The notes: generated from the letters alone by a model not told the origin. A DNA stretch of 42,542 nt from a bacterium (GCA_905221505.1 CAJNDL010000014.1:1-42542), one strand, 5' to 3'. Positions 18,279 through 27,427 are shown, numbered from the stretch's first letter. Program-made: numbers and translations.

Positions 18279-21213
18279 AATCTTCTCCCATTTTCTTAGG
18301 TCGATAGGCTAGCATACCTAAACCAGTAAATAGGGCTAATATCACAGCAAGGAAAATGACTTGATGATGAATATTTCCTGTCATAGAGATTGTTTGTCGT
18401 AATCCCGAAACTGAATAACTCATTGGTAACCAAGGATTAATAGCTCTAAAGAAATTATTTGTCAAGGCAAGTGGATAAGTACCGGCACTTGATGCTAACT
18501 GTAATAATAGCAAAATAAGAGAGAAGAAAGCTCCTATACGGCTATTCCATGTTGTTAATGCAGTTACCATAGACATAAATGTTAAGCTTGCGATAATAAT
18601 TAAGAATAAGGTTCTCATTTCATGATTTGCTGTTAGACCAATAAGATGAACGCCACCATAGACTAAGACAGCGGCTAAAACAGCTATAACTCCATTTATC
18701 TCAAATCGAGATTTGAACCAAGCCCAGCGAGTTTCAGGATGACGACCTGAAGGTAATTTAGCAAAAATCATATTTGTTGATAATGCAGCGACAAAGAGAG
18801 CGACTGATATCATATAAGGAGCCATAGCAATCCCATTTACAGGAACTTGATCATTGTCTGTTTTTGAAAGATTGAGTGGATTTGACAAAATCTCTGCATT
18901 TTTAGATTCTGTTGATGCTGATTTGAGTTGATCACTAGCATTACCTAGTCCTTGTCCTAAAGAAGCAACTCCTGTCTGTAAATCTTCCAAACCAGAAGTT
19001 AACTTTGTTCCACCTTCTGCAAGCTTCCCAGATCCATCTGCCAATTTATTAGCTCCATTCTCTAATTGAGAAGCACCTGAAAGTAACTGACTGGATTTGT
19101 CTGCTAATTGACCTGATCCTGATTGTAATTTATCAACTCCTGCTATTAATTCTTGACTCTTTTGATTCAATTGGTTAGAGCCAGTTGATAATTTTTCAAT
19201 ACCAGATACTAATTCTGGAGTTTTTTTAGCTAATTTTTCAATACCAGATACTAATTCTGGAGTTTTTTTAGCTAATTTTTCAATACCAGATACTAATTCT
19301 GGAGTTTTTTTAGCTAATTTTTCAATACCAGATACTAATTCTGGAGTTTTTTTAGCTAATTTTTCAATACCAGATACTAATTCTGGAGTTTTTTTAGCTA
19401 ATTGACCAACTCCTGCTGTCAAGCTAGAAGATTTTTGTGTCAAGGTGTTTGAGCCTGAAACTAGTTGATCCAAACTACCTGTCAAGGTGGAATTTTTTTC
19501 ACTTAGTTGACTTGCACCCTGAGAAACTTTATCAACACCTGTAGTATATGCGTTTACACCTGATGCAATTGACTGACTGGCAGGAACTAATTTGCTAATA
19601 ACAGCTCCTTGTATCTCTGTTAATCCACTTGACAATCCTGTCAAAGAAGTAGAAGCAAGCGGTAATACTTGATTAGCTTGATTTTTTAACGTCGAAAGAT
19701 TTGAAGATTGATTTTGTAAGTTTTCTAAACTTCCCTGTAAACCTTGTACTAAAGCTATAATTGACTGAGCCGATTGAATACTATCAGTCGAATTTTGAGA
19801 TACAGAAGCACTTATCTCAGCTTGTTGCTCACTTGTCAAGGATTGATAAGCTGCTGTTGATTGAATATTGGCTAATGTAGTTGCTTTTTCAGACTGAGCA
19901 CTTACTAGCATTTGATTAGAAAGAGATACTATACTTGATAAAACAGAATCTAACTGTTTTGTATCTCCAACATCAATATTTTGAATAACTTGATTTAACT
20001 GATTCAGACCAGAAGATAATTGATTAATTTGATCTTTTTGCCCAGACGAAGCATCTAACTTACTAGAAAGTTGTTGAATCCCTTCACTTAATTGCTCCAC
20101 ACCCATTCGAAGGGTAGCTGATTGATTAGATAACTGACTCGCACCTGTTGCAAGATTTCCCACCCCATTTGTATAGGCACTAACACCAGATGAAAATTGA
20201 GTAAGACCTGCATTAAGCTGAGAAACACCGCCAGTATAGGATTCTACACCAGTATATAATTGATTGATTCCTCTTACTAATTCAGGACTTTTAGAAGATA
20301 ATTGATTGATTCCTCTTACTAATTCAGGACTTTTAGAAGATAATTGATTGATTCCTCCTACTAATTCAGGACTTTTAGAAGATAATTGATTGATTCCTCC
20401 TACTAATTCAGGACTTTTAGAAGATAATTGACCTAATCCGCTATCCAATTTACTCACTGCACCAGTATATGTAACCAAACCACTATTAAAAGTTCCTAAG
20501 CCAAGATGAAGTTGTTCAACACCAGAAACATAAGCAGATAATCCTTTAGTAAACTGCTCCGTTCCATTTGAAAATGTTAAACTTGAATCTGCTAAAGAGT
20601 GTAGGTTAGTAGTCAATGTTTGACTTCCTGTCACTAACTGATTCGCTCCATCAGTTAATTTTTCACTACCAGAAGCCGCTTGACTCATACCATCCTTTAA
20701 TTCGACCATCTTATCAAATAAAGCTTTAGTATAGGTCTCGGTTACATTGGTAGAAACATTCTGCTTCAATTGTGTCATCGCAGAATCGCTCATCTTGCTG
20801 GCAATAAAACTATGACCACTTGAAGTCTGATAATCGATTTGCATTTGCTCTGGATGATCCGTTAAAATCGAAGCTGCTTTTTCAGATAAATCACTTGGTA
20901 AAGTCACTACCATATAGTAATTGCCATCTTCCAATCCCTTCTTTCCTTCCTCTTCATCTACAAAATGAAAATCCAAGGTTTTATTTTCTTTTAAATTGGA
21001 CACCATGTCTTTTCCTATAGCCATGGTATTACCATTATAAGAGGTCTCTTTATCATTATTGACAACTGCCACAGGTAAGTCAGACACTTGACCATATGGA
21101 TCCCACATTGATGACAAAAATATGATATTGTACAGAGCTGGAATAAGAGAAATCCCTATCATGACAATAATAAAGGTTGGTTTTTTAAAAATTGCTTTCC
21201 ATTCTTTAAACAT
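18277..21213 (-). CDS. YhgE/Pip-type membrane protein with repeat-bearing extracellular stalk
   Basis: A very large (978-residue) membrane protein of the YhgE/Pip (phage infection protein) family. One membrane segment lies near the N-terminus, a long extracytoplasmic region of about 700 residues follows, and five or so segments close the C-terminus. The extracytoplasmic part is built of 7- and 14-residue repeats (xxLxxGxxxL type, likely long alpha-helical stalk), including five exact LAKKTPELVSGIEK units and four QLSSKSPELV(G/R)GIN units. An in-frame ATG exists at 21234, but AAAAAAGGAGAAGAT lies just ahead of the ATG at 21213, so I chose that. A divergent tetR gene and two shared operator-like palindromes point to local repression. 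Substrate unknown; related proteins are treated as transport or secretion components. Confidence 0.85.
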   Translation of the reverse strand: MFKEWKAIFKKPTFIIVMIGISLIPALYNIIFLSSMWDPYGQVSDLPVAVVNNDKETSYNGNTMAIGKDMVSNLKENKTLDFHFVDEEEGKKGLEDGNYYMVVTLPSDLSEKAASILTDHPEQMQIDYQTSSGHSFIASKMSDSAMTQLKQNVSTNVTETYTKALFDKMVELKDGMSQAASGSEKLTDGANQLVTGSQTLTTNLHSLADSSLTFSNGTEQFTKGLSAYVSGVEQLHLGLGTFNSGLVTYTGAVSKLDSGLGQLSSKSPELVGGINQLSSKSPELVGGINQLSSKSPELVRGINQLSSKSPELVRGINQLYTGVESYTGGVSQLNAGLTQFSSGVSAYTNGVGNLATGASQLSNQSATLRMGVEQLSEGIQQLSSKLDASSGQKDQINQLSSGLNQLNQVIQNIDVGDTKQLDSVLSSIVSLSNQMLVSAQSEKATTLANIQSTAAYQSLTSEQQAEISASVSQNSTDSIQSAQSIIALVQGLQGSLENLQNQSSNLSTLKNQANQVLPLASTSLTGLSSGLTEIQGAVISKLVPASQSIASGVNAYTTGVDKVSQGASQLSEKNSTLTGSLDQLVSGSNTLTQKSSSLTAGVGQLAKKTPELVSGIEKLAKKTPELVSGIEKLAKKTPELVSGIEKLAKKTPELVSGIEKLAKKTPELVSGIEKLSTGSNQLNQKSQELIAGVDKLQSGSGQLADKSSQLLSGASQLENGANKLADGSGKLAEGGTKLTSGLEDLQTGVASLGQGLGNASDQLKSASTESKNAEILSNPLNLSKTDNDQVPVNGIAMAPYMISVALFVAALSTNMIFAKLPSGRHPETRWAWFKSRFEINGVIAVLAAVLVYGGVHLIGLTANHEMRTLFLIIIASLTFMSMVTALTTWNSRIGAFFSLILLLLQLASSAGTYPLALTNNFFRAINPWLPMSYSVSGLRQTISMTGNIHHQVIFLAVILALFTGLGMLAYRPKKMGED
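19191..19400 (-). repeat. In-frame tandem array, 5 x 42 bp
   Basis: Five 42-bp units at 19191, 19233, 19275, 19317 and 19359 appear identical. Each encodes one 14-residue unit LAKKTPELVSGIEK on the minus strand. A multiple of three keeps the frame when copies are gained or lost. Confidence 0.95.
20259..20426 (-). repeat. In-frame tandem array, 4 x 42 bp
   Basis: Four 42-bp units at 20259, 20301, 20343 and 20385. The two lower-coordinate units encode SPELVRGI and the two others SPELVGGI (one base difference); otherwise they appear identical. Confidence 0.95.
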
Positions 21214-21226
21214 ATCTTCTCCTTTT

Positions 21227-21320
21227 TTAAACATATTGTCTAAAATTTTGATATAATAGATTATACATTAAAAAATCTAAATTACAAGATAAAAAATCCA
21301 TTTTTAGACATATAGTCTAA
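21227..21320. promoter_or_regulatory. Divergent promoter region with two matching TetR-type operators
   Basis: Operator 2 is TTAGAC-ATATA-GTCTAA (21304-21320), a perfect palindrome next to tetR. Operator 1 is TTAAAC-ATATT-GTCTAA (21227-21243), next to the YhgE gene, and differs at two of 17 positions. Between them lie a minus-strand promoter (TTGTAA, 16 bp, TATAAT at 21265-21260) and a plus-strand extended -10 (TGA-TATAAT, 21249-21257). The layout is that of an autoregulated divergent pair. Confidence 0.75.
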
Positions 21321-21340
21321 TTTGTTTACAAGGAGGAAGT

Positions 21341-21883
21341 ATGCAAGAAAGTAACAAACGCTTAAAAACAAAGCGAACTATTGAAAATGCTATGGTACAA
21401 CTACTGATGGAACAGCCATTTGATCAAATTTCTACTGTCAAGCTAGCAGAAAAAGCCGGAATTAGTCGTTCCAGCTTCTATACTCACTATAAGGATAAAT
21501 ATGATATGATTGAGCACTATCAAAGCAAGCTATTCCATACATTTGAATATATTTTTCAAAAACATGCTCATCACAAAAGAGACGCTATTTTAGAAGTCTT
21601 TGAATATCTAGAGTCAGAACCACTTCTGGCTGCCCTTCTTTCTGAAAATGGGACTAAAGAAATCCAAAATTTCTTACGAAATAAACTCCATATCATGCTC
21701 AGTACAGATTTACAAAAGCGATTTATGCAGCTGAATCTCAATACCACTGAATTAGAATATAGTAGCATCTATCTAACTCATGCACTTTTTGGTGTCTGCC
21801 AAACTTGGATTGCACATGGAAAAAAAGAAAGTCCTCAAGAAATAACAGATTTCCTTATGAAGATGATTGGTGATACAAATTGA
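21341..21883 (+). CDS. TetR-family transcriptional regulator
   Basis: A 180-residue TetR-type repressor. The N-terminal helix-turn-helix is clear at about residues 10-55 (TIENAMVQLLME, then LAEKAGISRSSFYTHYKDKYDMIEHY). The C-terminal ligand/dimer domain resembles the TetR_C branch common beside membrane-protein genes in lactic acid bacteria. A GGAGG Shine-Dalgarno precedes the ATG. It is divergent from the YhgE/Pip gene, with paired palindromes in between, so that gene and tetR itself are the expected targets. The ligand is unknown. Confidence 0.9.
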   Translation: MQESNKRLKTKRTIENAMVQLLMEQPFDQISTVKLAEKAGISRSSFYTHYKDKYDMIEHYQSKLFHTFEYIFQKHAHHKRDAILEVFEYLESEPLLAALLSENGTKEIQNFLRNKLHIMLSTDLQKRFMQLNLNTTELEYSSIYLTHALFGVCQTWIAHGKKESPQEITDFLMKMIGDTN

Positions 21884-21893
21884 TACAAAAAGA

Positions 21894-22050
21894 GAGTTTG
21901 GGACAAAAAATTTTGATTTTAGGAATTCTTTATTATAAGTTTTTAAAATCGATAGATTAGACAAAAAAGCGAACAAAATAGAATTCTGAGTTTCAGATAA
22001 CTCGTTTTGTTCGCTTTTAATATTTAAGGTTAGACTTTTGTCCCATACTC
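21894..22050. repeat. 157-bp hairpin element with 15-bp terminal inverted repeats (MITE-like)
   Basis: GAGTTTGGGACAAAA (21894-21908) and the complement of 22036-22050 (GAGTATGGGACAAAA) match at 14 of 15 positions. Inside is a perfect 14-bp stem, AAAAGCGAACAAAA (21965-21978) with TTTTGTTCGCTTTT (22005-22018), which would also serve as a bidirectional terminator between tetR and tRNA-Asn. No ORF. GGGACAAAA-ended hairpins after genes are familiar in streptococci; family assignment is not certain. Confidence 0.6.
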
Positions 22051-22062
22051 CTTTTATCTATA

Positions 22063-22136
22063 CTCCGCCAGTAGGACTCGAACCTACGACATCATGATTA
22101 ACAGTCATGCGCTACTACCAACTGAGCTATGGCGGA
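22063..22136 (-). tRNA. tRNA-Asn (anticodon GTT)
   Basis: The minus strand folds as a cloverleaf: acceptor TCCGCCA / TGGCGGA with discriminator G, D-arm AGCTCAGTTGGTAG, anticodon loop CTGTTAA, and T-arm GTAGGTTCGAACCTAC. CCA is not encoded. The spacer to the next tRNA is 5 bp, so both are probably on one precursor. Confidence 0.95.
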
Positions 22137-22141
22137 TAAAA

Positions 22142-22213
22142 TAGTCCGTACGGGATTCGAACCCGTGTTACCGCCGTGAAAAGGCGGTGTCTTAACCCCT
22201 TGACCAACGGACC
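22142..22213 (-). tRNA. tRNA-Glu (anticodon TTC), copy 1
   Basis: The minus strand reads GGTCCGT...ACGGACT with discriminator A, an anticodon loop with TTC, and T-arm ACGGGTTCGAATCCCGT. It is identical over 72 nt to the plus-strand copy at 42466-42537. Confidence 0.95.
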
Positions 22214-22264
22214 TTCTATCTGTAGCAGATATAACCATTATATCAATTTCTTACTAATTGTCAA

Positions 22265-23017
22265 TCACTTTTTAGATTTTTTCTCCAGAATATCTTTTAA
22301 CTTTCTAATTTTTAACCTTGAAATAGGACAGCGATGATCTTCATAGAAAACAACTTCTAGATTCTTTCGGTCAATTTCTCTGATATTGCCTATATTTACC
22401 AAAAATGACTTATGAGGAGAATAAAATCGTTGGGTATGTTTATCCTTTTCCTGAATATCTGTCATGGTACCGTAAAACTCTTTGGCAAAATTCTTACCAA
22501 TAATGCGCAATTTATGAGAGACACCTGTCGTTTCAATATACAAAACATCATGGTAAGGGATTTTTAAATCATTTCCCTTGTAATTGTAATCAAAATAATC
22601 TACCACATCTTCATTTTCAAGTAACATACTCTTCGTGTAGAATATATTTTGCTCAATTCTCTTCTTAAACATCTCATCATTGATATCCTTATCAACAAAA
22701 TCTAGGGCTGATACCTGGTATTTATAGGTTAGAGTCGCAAACTCTGATCGACTGGTGATAAAGACGATAATAGCGTAAGGATTGTAATGACGAATAAGCT
22801 GCGCCACTTCAAATCCCTTTTTCTCAATTCCATGAATATCGATATCTAGGAAATAAAGCTGATTTACTTCATCATTTTCAATGTATTCTTCAAATTCACG
22901 GACTTTTCCCGTTGTCTTGTATGATATTGGAATATTCGATTCTTTCGAAATTTCATCCAATATTCTCTCTAGTCTCACTTGATGTTCAATAACATCCTCT
23001 AAAATTAAAACTTTCAT
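22265..23017 (-). CDS. comE: ComE, competence response regulator
   Basis: ComE is phosphorylated by ComD and activates comCDE, comX and other early competence genes. The 250-residue protein has a receiver domain (about 1-125) with the phospho-acceptor Asp58 in YFLDIDIHG, the conserved Lys in FVDKDI, and a C-terminal LytTR DNA-binding domain (about 145-245). It overlaps comD by 4 bp. Target direct repeats are seen upstream of comC (24572-24601) and comX (41804-41833). Length and Asp58 equal pneumococcal ComE. Confidence 0.97.
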   Translation of the reverse strand: MKVLILEDVIEHQVRLERILDEISKESNIPISYKTTGKVREFEEYIENDEVNQLYFLDIDIHGIEKKGFEVAQLIRHYNPYAIIVFITSRSEFATLTYKYQVSALDFVDKDINDEMFKKRIEQNIFYTKSMLLENEDVVDYFDYNYKGNDLKIPYHDVLYIETTGVSHKLRIIGKNFAKEFYGTMTDIQEKDKHTQRFYSPHKSFLVNIGNIREIDRKNLEVVFYEDHRCPISRLKIRKLKDILEKKSKK

Positions 23018-24339
23018 TCAAATTCCCTCTTAAATCTAATGATTTGTCTAAATGTACTGCCTTCCATCTCTGTTTCTAAAATAATATTGTGGTACTTATC
23101 TAGTAGTTCTTTCACATTATTTAATCCTACTCCGCGATTTCTTCCCTTAGTGGAGAATCCTAAAGCAAATAGATCTCCTGAAGGAGTCATCGTCATTTTA
23201 CATGAATTCTGAATCACAATAACTGTTTCAGTTTCCATCTTAATAACTGCTACTTCCATCTGCTTTTTATAGCTATCAGCCGATCCTTCGACAGCATTAT
23301 TCAATAAAACACTCATGATACGAACTAAATCCAGCAAGTCTATTGGTAGTCTAGTAATTATATCTTTTACTTCCAGTGTAAACTCTACACCATTATTTCG
23401 AGCATAGACAATTGACTGAGCAACCAAACTTCGTAAAGCTGAATCTTCTATGTTGTTCAAATCAAAATAAGTATATTTATCTGAACGCAGTTTGTGATTA
23501 GCTTTTACCAAAACTTCATTGTAAATTCTGTCAATTTCCTGTAAATCACCACTGTCAATTGCCATCTGCATACTGACAAGCATTCCAGCATAATCATGTC
23601 GAAAACCACGGATTTCATTATACAGACCGACAATTTCATCTGTGTAGTTTTGTAAATGTTTCTGTTCAAATTTCTTCTGCTTCAAAGCAATCTCTTTCTC
23701 CATTTGTTCTTTATGAGAATTCATTGCAAAGAAGGTCAAAAGGAGAGAAATAAAGACAATAGATGACAAAATACTTCCAAAACTATTCAAATGTTTAATC
23801 GTACTTACCATATCTGAAACGAAAGATACAATATGGAGCAGTAGTAAGGCAAAAAATACTTTTTTCAAGAAAGGATAAAGGTAATCTTTGTCAAAATAGT
23901 TCAGTTCCAAATGGAAGTAACGAATGATTGTTACGATAACGATATAAGTCAATACTGTTACAACGAAAAAGAATGGGTAATAATGTTGTAAAACAAAATT
24001 GTCTCCTGTTATAGAGGAGAAAGTTACGGACAGAAAGTTATGAGTGCTCTCATATAAAAGAGATAGTAGTAAACTTAGAAATAGTCCTCTATTCCTCTCA
24101 TACTGTTTAATCCATCGAAAATAGGAATATAAGCCCAAAGGAAGTAAAAATGTTGCAGTCCCTAACCCATCCAAATTTAGAAGATAAAAGGAAAGTTCAA
24201 GTACTACTTCTACTAGTAATGTATAAGCACCAAAAACGTATAGCTCTTTTCTATTTATTTGACCTTTACAAATTAAATGATAACTGTGACTAATAATTAA
24301 AAAATGACCAATAACTGTACCAAATCCAAGTAAATTCAT
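23014..24339 (-). CDS. comD: ComD, competence pheromone receptor histidine kinase
   Basis: ComD is the membrane receptor for the comC-encoded peptide and the kinase for ComE. In 441 residues it has an N-terminal sensor with about six or seven membrane segments (1-205), a coiled linker, the phospho-acceptor His248 in RGFRHDYAG (HPK10 type), an N box LLNNAVEGSAD, and a G box KGRNRGVGLNN. The gene starts 20 bp after comC and ends in a 4-bp overlap with comE. The sensor half is expected to co-vary with the pheromone variant. Confidence 0.97.
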   Translation of the reverse strand: MNLLGFGTVIGHFLIISHSYHLICKGQINRKELYVFGAYTLLVEVVLELSFYLLNLDGLGTATFLLPLGLYSYFRWIKQYERNRGLFLSLLLSLLYESTHNFLSVTFSSITGDNFVLQHYYPFFFVVTVLTYIVIVTIIRYFHLELNYFDKDYLYPFLKKVFFALLLLHIVSFVSDMVSTIKHLNSFGSILSSIVFISLLLTFFAMNSHKEQMEKEIALKQKKFEQKHLQNYTDEIVGLYNEIRGFRHDYAGMLVSMQMAIDSGDLQEIDRIYNEVLVKANHKLRSDKYTYFDLNNIEDSALRSLVAQSIVYARNNGVEFTLEVKDIITRLPIDLLDLVRIMSVLLNNAVEGSADSYKKQMEVAVIKMETETVIVIQNSCKMTMTPSGDLFALGFSTKGRNRGVGLNNVKELLDKYHNIILETEMEGSTFRQIIRFKREFE

Positions 24340-24359
24340 TACTCTTTCTCCTTATTTCA

Positions 24360-24485
24360 TTACTTTTTTCGTTGGAAAAGAAAATCAAGGAGGAGGTCTG
24401 AAATTCTACTTTCCCCACCTTGAATCTCCTGCAAGTCTTTTTCCTTCAAGGCTACAAACTGTTCCAATTTAACTGTATTTTTCAT
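24360..24485 (-). CDS. comC: ComC, competence-stimulating peptide precursor
   Basis: A 41-codon gene. The precursor has a double-glycine leader of 24 residues ending LQEIQGG, the cleavage and export signal for ComAB. The mature peptide would be [17 protein letters not shown] (17 residues). It keeps the acidic first residue, Arg3 and the basic tail of the pneumococcal CSPs but is neither CSP-1 (EMRLSKFFRDFILQRKK) nor CSP-2 (EMRISRIILDFLFLRKK). It heads the comCDE operon behind a ComE box. The start ATG at 24485 has GGAG 10 nt upstream. Confidence 0.95.
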   Translation of the reverse strand: MKNTVKLEQFVALKEKDLQEIQGGESRISDLLLDFLFQRKK

Positions 24486-24513
24486 AATAAAATCTCCTCA
24501 ATGTTTTTTTCTT

Positions 24514-24527
24514 GTAAGCTAACTTAC
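24514..24527 (-). other. Small stem-loop at the predicted 5' end of the comCDE transcript
   Basis: GTAAG / CTTAC with a 4-nt loop. It lies 8-21 nt downstream of the -10, so it would form the very first nucleotides of the mRNA. Confidence 0.4.
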
Positions 24528-24534
24528 GAAAACC

Positions 24535-24601
24535 ATTATACAAAATGGAATTTCATTTTAGATAAAATTCTCTCAACTGTCATTTTTTTCTCCCCAAGTG
24601 T
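24535..24601 (-). promoter_or_regulatory. comCDE promoter with ComE-binding direct repeat
   Basis: On the minus strand, ACACTTGGG (24601-24593) and ACAGTTGAG (24580-24572) are separated by exactly 12 bp, the ComE-box arrangement. TATAAT lies at 24540-24535, 31 bp downstream of the box. A consensus -35 is lacking, as expected for an activated promoter. Confidence 0.9.
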
Positions 24602-24611
24602 ACTTTTTTAA

Positions 24612-24639
24612 GAAAAAAGCCGGGAAAATTCCCAGCTTT
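24612..24639 (-). terminator. Terminator after tRNA-Arg
   Basis: On the minus strand AAAGCTGGGAA and TTCCCGGCTTT pair with one mismatch and are followed by a T-run. It separates the tRNA from the comC promoter. Confidence 0.75.
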
Positions 24640-24649
24640 GCTACTATAT

Positions 24650-24723
24650 TGATCCCAGCAGGATTCGAACCTGCGACCGTTCGCTTAGAAGGCGAATGCT
24701 CTATCCAGCTGAGCTATGAGACC
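24650..24723 (-). tRNA. tRNA-Arg (anticodon TCT)
   Basis: The minus-strand cloverleaf has acceptor GGTCTCA / TGGGATC with discriminator A, D-arm AGCTCAGCTGGATAGAGC, an anticodon stem around CTTCTAA, and T-arm GCAGGTTCGAATCCTGC. It lies between rlmH and comC, the usual place in pneumococcal relatives. Confidence 0.95.
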
Positions 24724-24766
24724 TAACAAAATCATTCTACCAAAAATTCAATTAAAAGTCAATTTT

Positions 24767-25246
24767 CTATTTATGATAGGGCGATCCCTGCTGAATCGTA
24801 AAAGCGCGATAGATTTGTTCAACAAGAACTAGTCTCATTAACTGATGGGGTAAAGTTAGACGGCCAAAACTAACAGAAAGATTGGCTCTCTTTTTTACAT
24901 CCTGTGCTAACCCCAGACTCCCTCCAATAATAAAGGTAAGAGTAGAAAATCCTTTTATAGAAGCTTCTTCTAACTGCTTACTAAATTCTTCCGAGGAGAA
25001 AGTTTTCCCTTCTATAGCCAACACAATAACGAAATCACGGTCAGCAACTTTTGATAAAATTCTCTGACCTTCTATTTCTAAAATCTTTTGATTTTCTGAC
25101 TCACTGGCCTTATCTGGTGTTTTTTCATCCGCTAGCTCAATCATTTCAAGCTTAGCAAATCGAGAAATTCGTTTTGAATACTCTGCAATACCATCTTTTA
25201 AATACTTTTCTTTCAGTTTCCCAACTGTTACAACTTTAATTTTCAT
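24767..25246 (-). CDS. rlmH: RlmH, 23S rRNA pseudouridine-1915 N3-methyltransferase
   Basis: RlmH is a homodimeric SPOUT methyltransferase that methylates pseudouridine 1915 in helix 69 of 23S rRNA, on the assembled 70S ribosome. The 159-residue protein has the typical start [16 protein letters not shown], the SAM-binding glycine-rich FIIGGSLGL region of the trefoil knot, and the conserved C-terminal end with GSPYHK. All hallmark residues appear present. It is transcribed away from htrA, followed by tRNA-Arg. Confidence 0.96.
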   Translation of the reverse strand: MKIKVVTVGKLKEKYLKDGIAEYSKRISRFAKLEMIELADEKTPDKASESENQKILEIEGQRILSKVADRDFVIVLAIEGKTFSSEEFSKQLEEASIKGFSTLTFIIGGSLGLAQDVKKRANLSVSFGRLTLPHQLMRLVLVEQIYRAFTIQQGSPYHK

Positions 25247-25271
25247 GACTCTATTCTAACATATTCTCTAT

Positions 25272-25346
25272 TTTTTCACATCTTATTCACAAAATAAAAG
25301 GTTAATTTTAACCGAGAAAACCACAGATTTTCGAAAGTTATCCACA
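25272..25346. other. DnaA-box cluster upstream of htrA
   Basis: A perfect DnaA box TTATCCACA lies at 25338-25346, TTATTCACA (one mismatch) at 25283-25291 and TTTTTCACA (two mismatches) at 25272-25280. All have the same orientation. It lies in the rlmH-htrA gap, about 2.2 kb from the main origin cluster. Confidence 0.65.
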
Positions 25347-25366
25347 ATCTGTGAAAAACTTTTGTG

Positions 25367-26611
<1,245 letters not shown>

Positions 26612-26641
26612 TTGACATCTATGTAAAGAAAACTTTACATA
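26612..26641 (+). promoter_or_regulatory. Putative parB promoter overlapped by an inverted repeat
   Basis: TTGACA (26612-26617) directly after the htrA stop, with a weak TACATA -10 at 26636-26641. ATGTAAAG (26621-26628) and CTTTACAT (26633-26640) form an 8-bp inverted repeat in the spacer. The promoter call is uncertain. Confidence 0.4.
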
Positions 26642-26668
26642 AGAGAAAAGATGTGTTAGTGTAGAATC

Positions 26669-27427
26669 ATGGAAAAATTTGAAATGATTTCTATCACAGA
26701 TATACAAAAAAATCCTTATCAACCTCGAAAAGAATTTGATAGAGAAAAACTAGATGAACTAGCACAGTCTATTAAAGAAAATGGGGTCATTCAACCGATT
26801 ATTGTTCGTCAATCTCCTGTAATTGGTTATGAAATCCTTGCAGGAGAGAGACGCTATCGGGCTTCACTTTTAGCTGGTCTAACATCTATCCCCGCTGTTG
26901 TTAAACAGCTTTCAGACCAAGAGATGATGGTCCAGTCCATCATTGAAAATTTACAAAGAGAAAATTTAAATCCAATAGAAGAAGCACGCGCCTATGAATC
27001 TCTCGTAGAGAAAGGATTTACCCATGCTGAAATTGCAGATAAAATGGGCAAGTCTCGTCCATATATCAGCAACTCCATTCGTTTACTTTCCTTGCCAGAA
27101 CCGATCCTATCAGAAGTAGAAAATGGCAAACTATCACAAGCCCATGCGCGTTCTCTAGTTGGGTTGAATAAGGAACAGCAAGACTATTTCTTTCAACGAA
27201 TTATAGAGGAAGACATTTCTGTAAGAAAGTTAGAAGCTCTTCTGACAGAGAAAAAACAAAAGAAACAGCAAAAAACTGATCATTTCATACAAAATGAAGA
27301 AGAGCAGTTAAAAAAACTACTCGGATTAGATGTAGAAATCAAATTGTCTAAAAAAGACAGTGGAAAACTCATTATTTCTTTTTCAAATCAAGAAGAATAC
27401 AGTAGAATTATCAACAGCCTGAAATAA
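26669..27427 (+). CDS. parB: ParB (Spo0J), chromosome-segregation CTPase clamp
   Basis: ParB binds parS, spreads as a CTP-gated clamp and recruits SMC to the origin. The 252-residue protein has the N-terminal CTP-binding domain with the GERR box (LAGERRYRAS), a parS-binding helix-turn-helix (FTHAEIADKMGKSRPYISNSIRLL, discussed by its key SRPYIS turn) and a C-terminal dimer domain. No parA (soj) lies next to it, which is normal for streptococci and differs from Bacillus. One perfect and two near parS palindromes are present in this window. It sits directly left of oriC. Confidence 0.96.
   Translation: MEKFEMISITDIQKNPYQPRKEFDREKLDELAQSIKENGVIQPIIVRQSPVIGYEILAGERRYRASLLAGLTSIPAVVKQLSDQEMMVQSIIENLQRENLNPIEEARAYESLVEKGFTHAEIADKMGKSRPYISNSIRLLSLPEPILSEVENGKLSQAHARSLVGLNKEQQDYFFQRIIEEDISVRKLEALLTEKKQKKQQKTDHFIQNEEEQLKKLLGLDVEIKLSKKDSGKLIISFSNQEEYSRIINSLK

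Noticed and set aside
19191..19400. Tandem 42-bp repeats considered as a CRISPR array
   Set aside because: Units are directly joined with no unique spacers, are in frame and encode protein repeats. No cas genes are present.
26669..27427. Search for a parA/soj gene next to parB
   Set aside because: None is present on either side; the neighbours are htrA and oriC, as is usual for streptococci.
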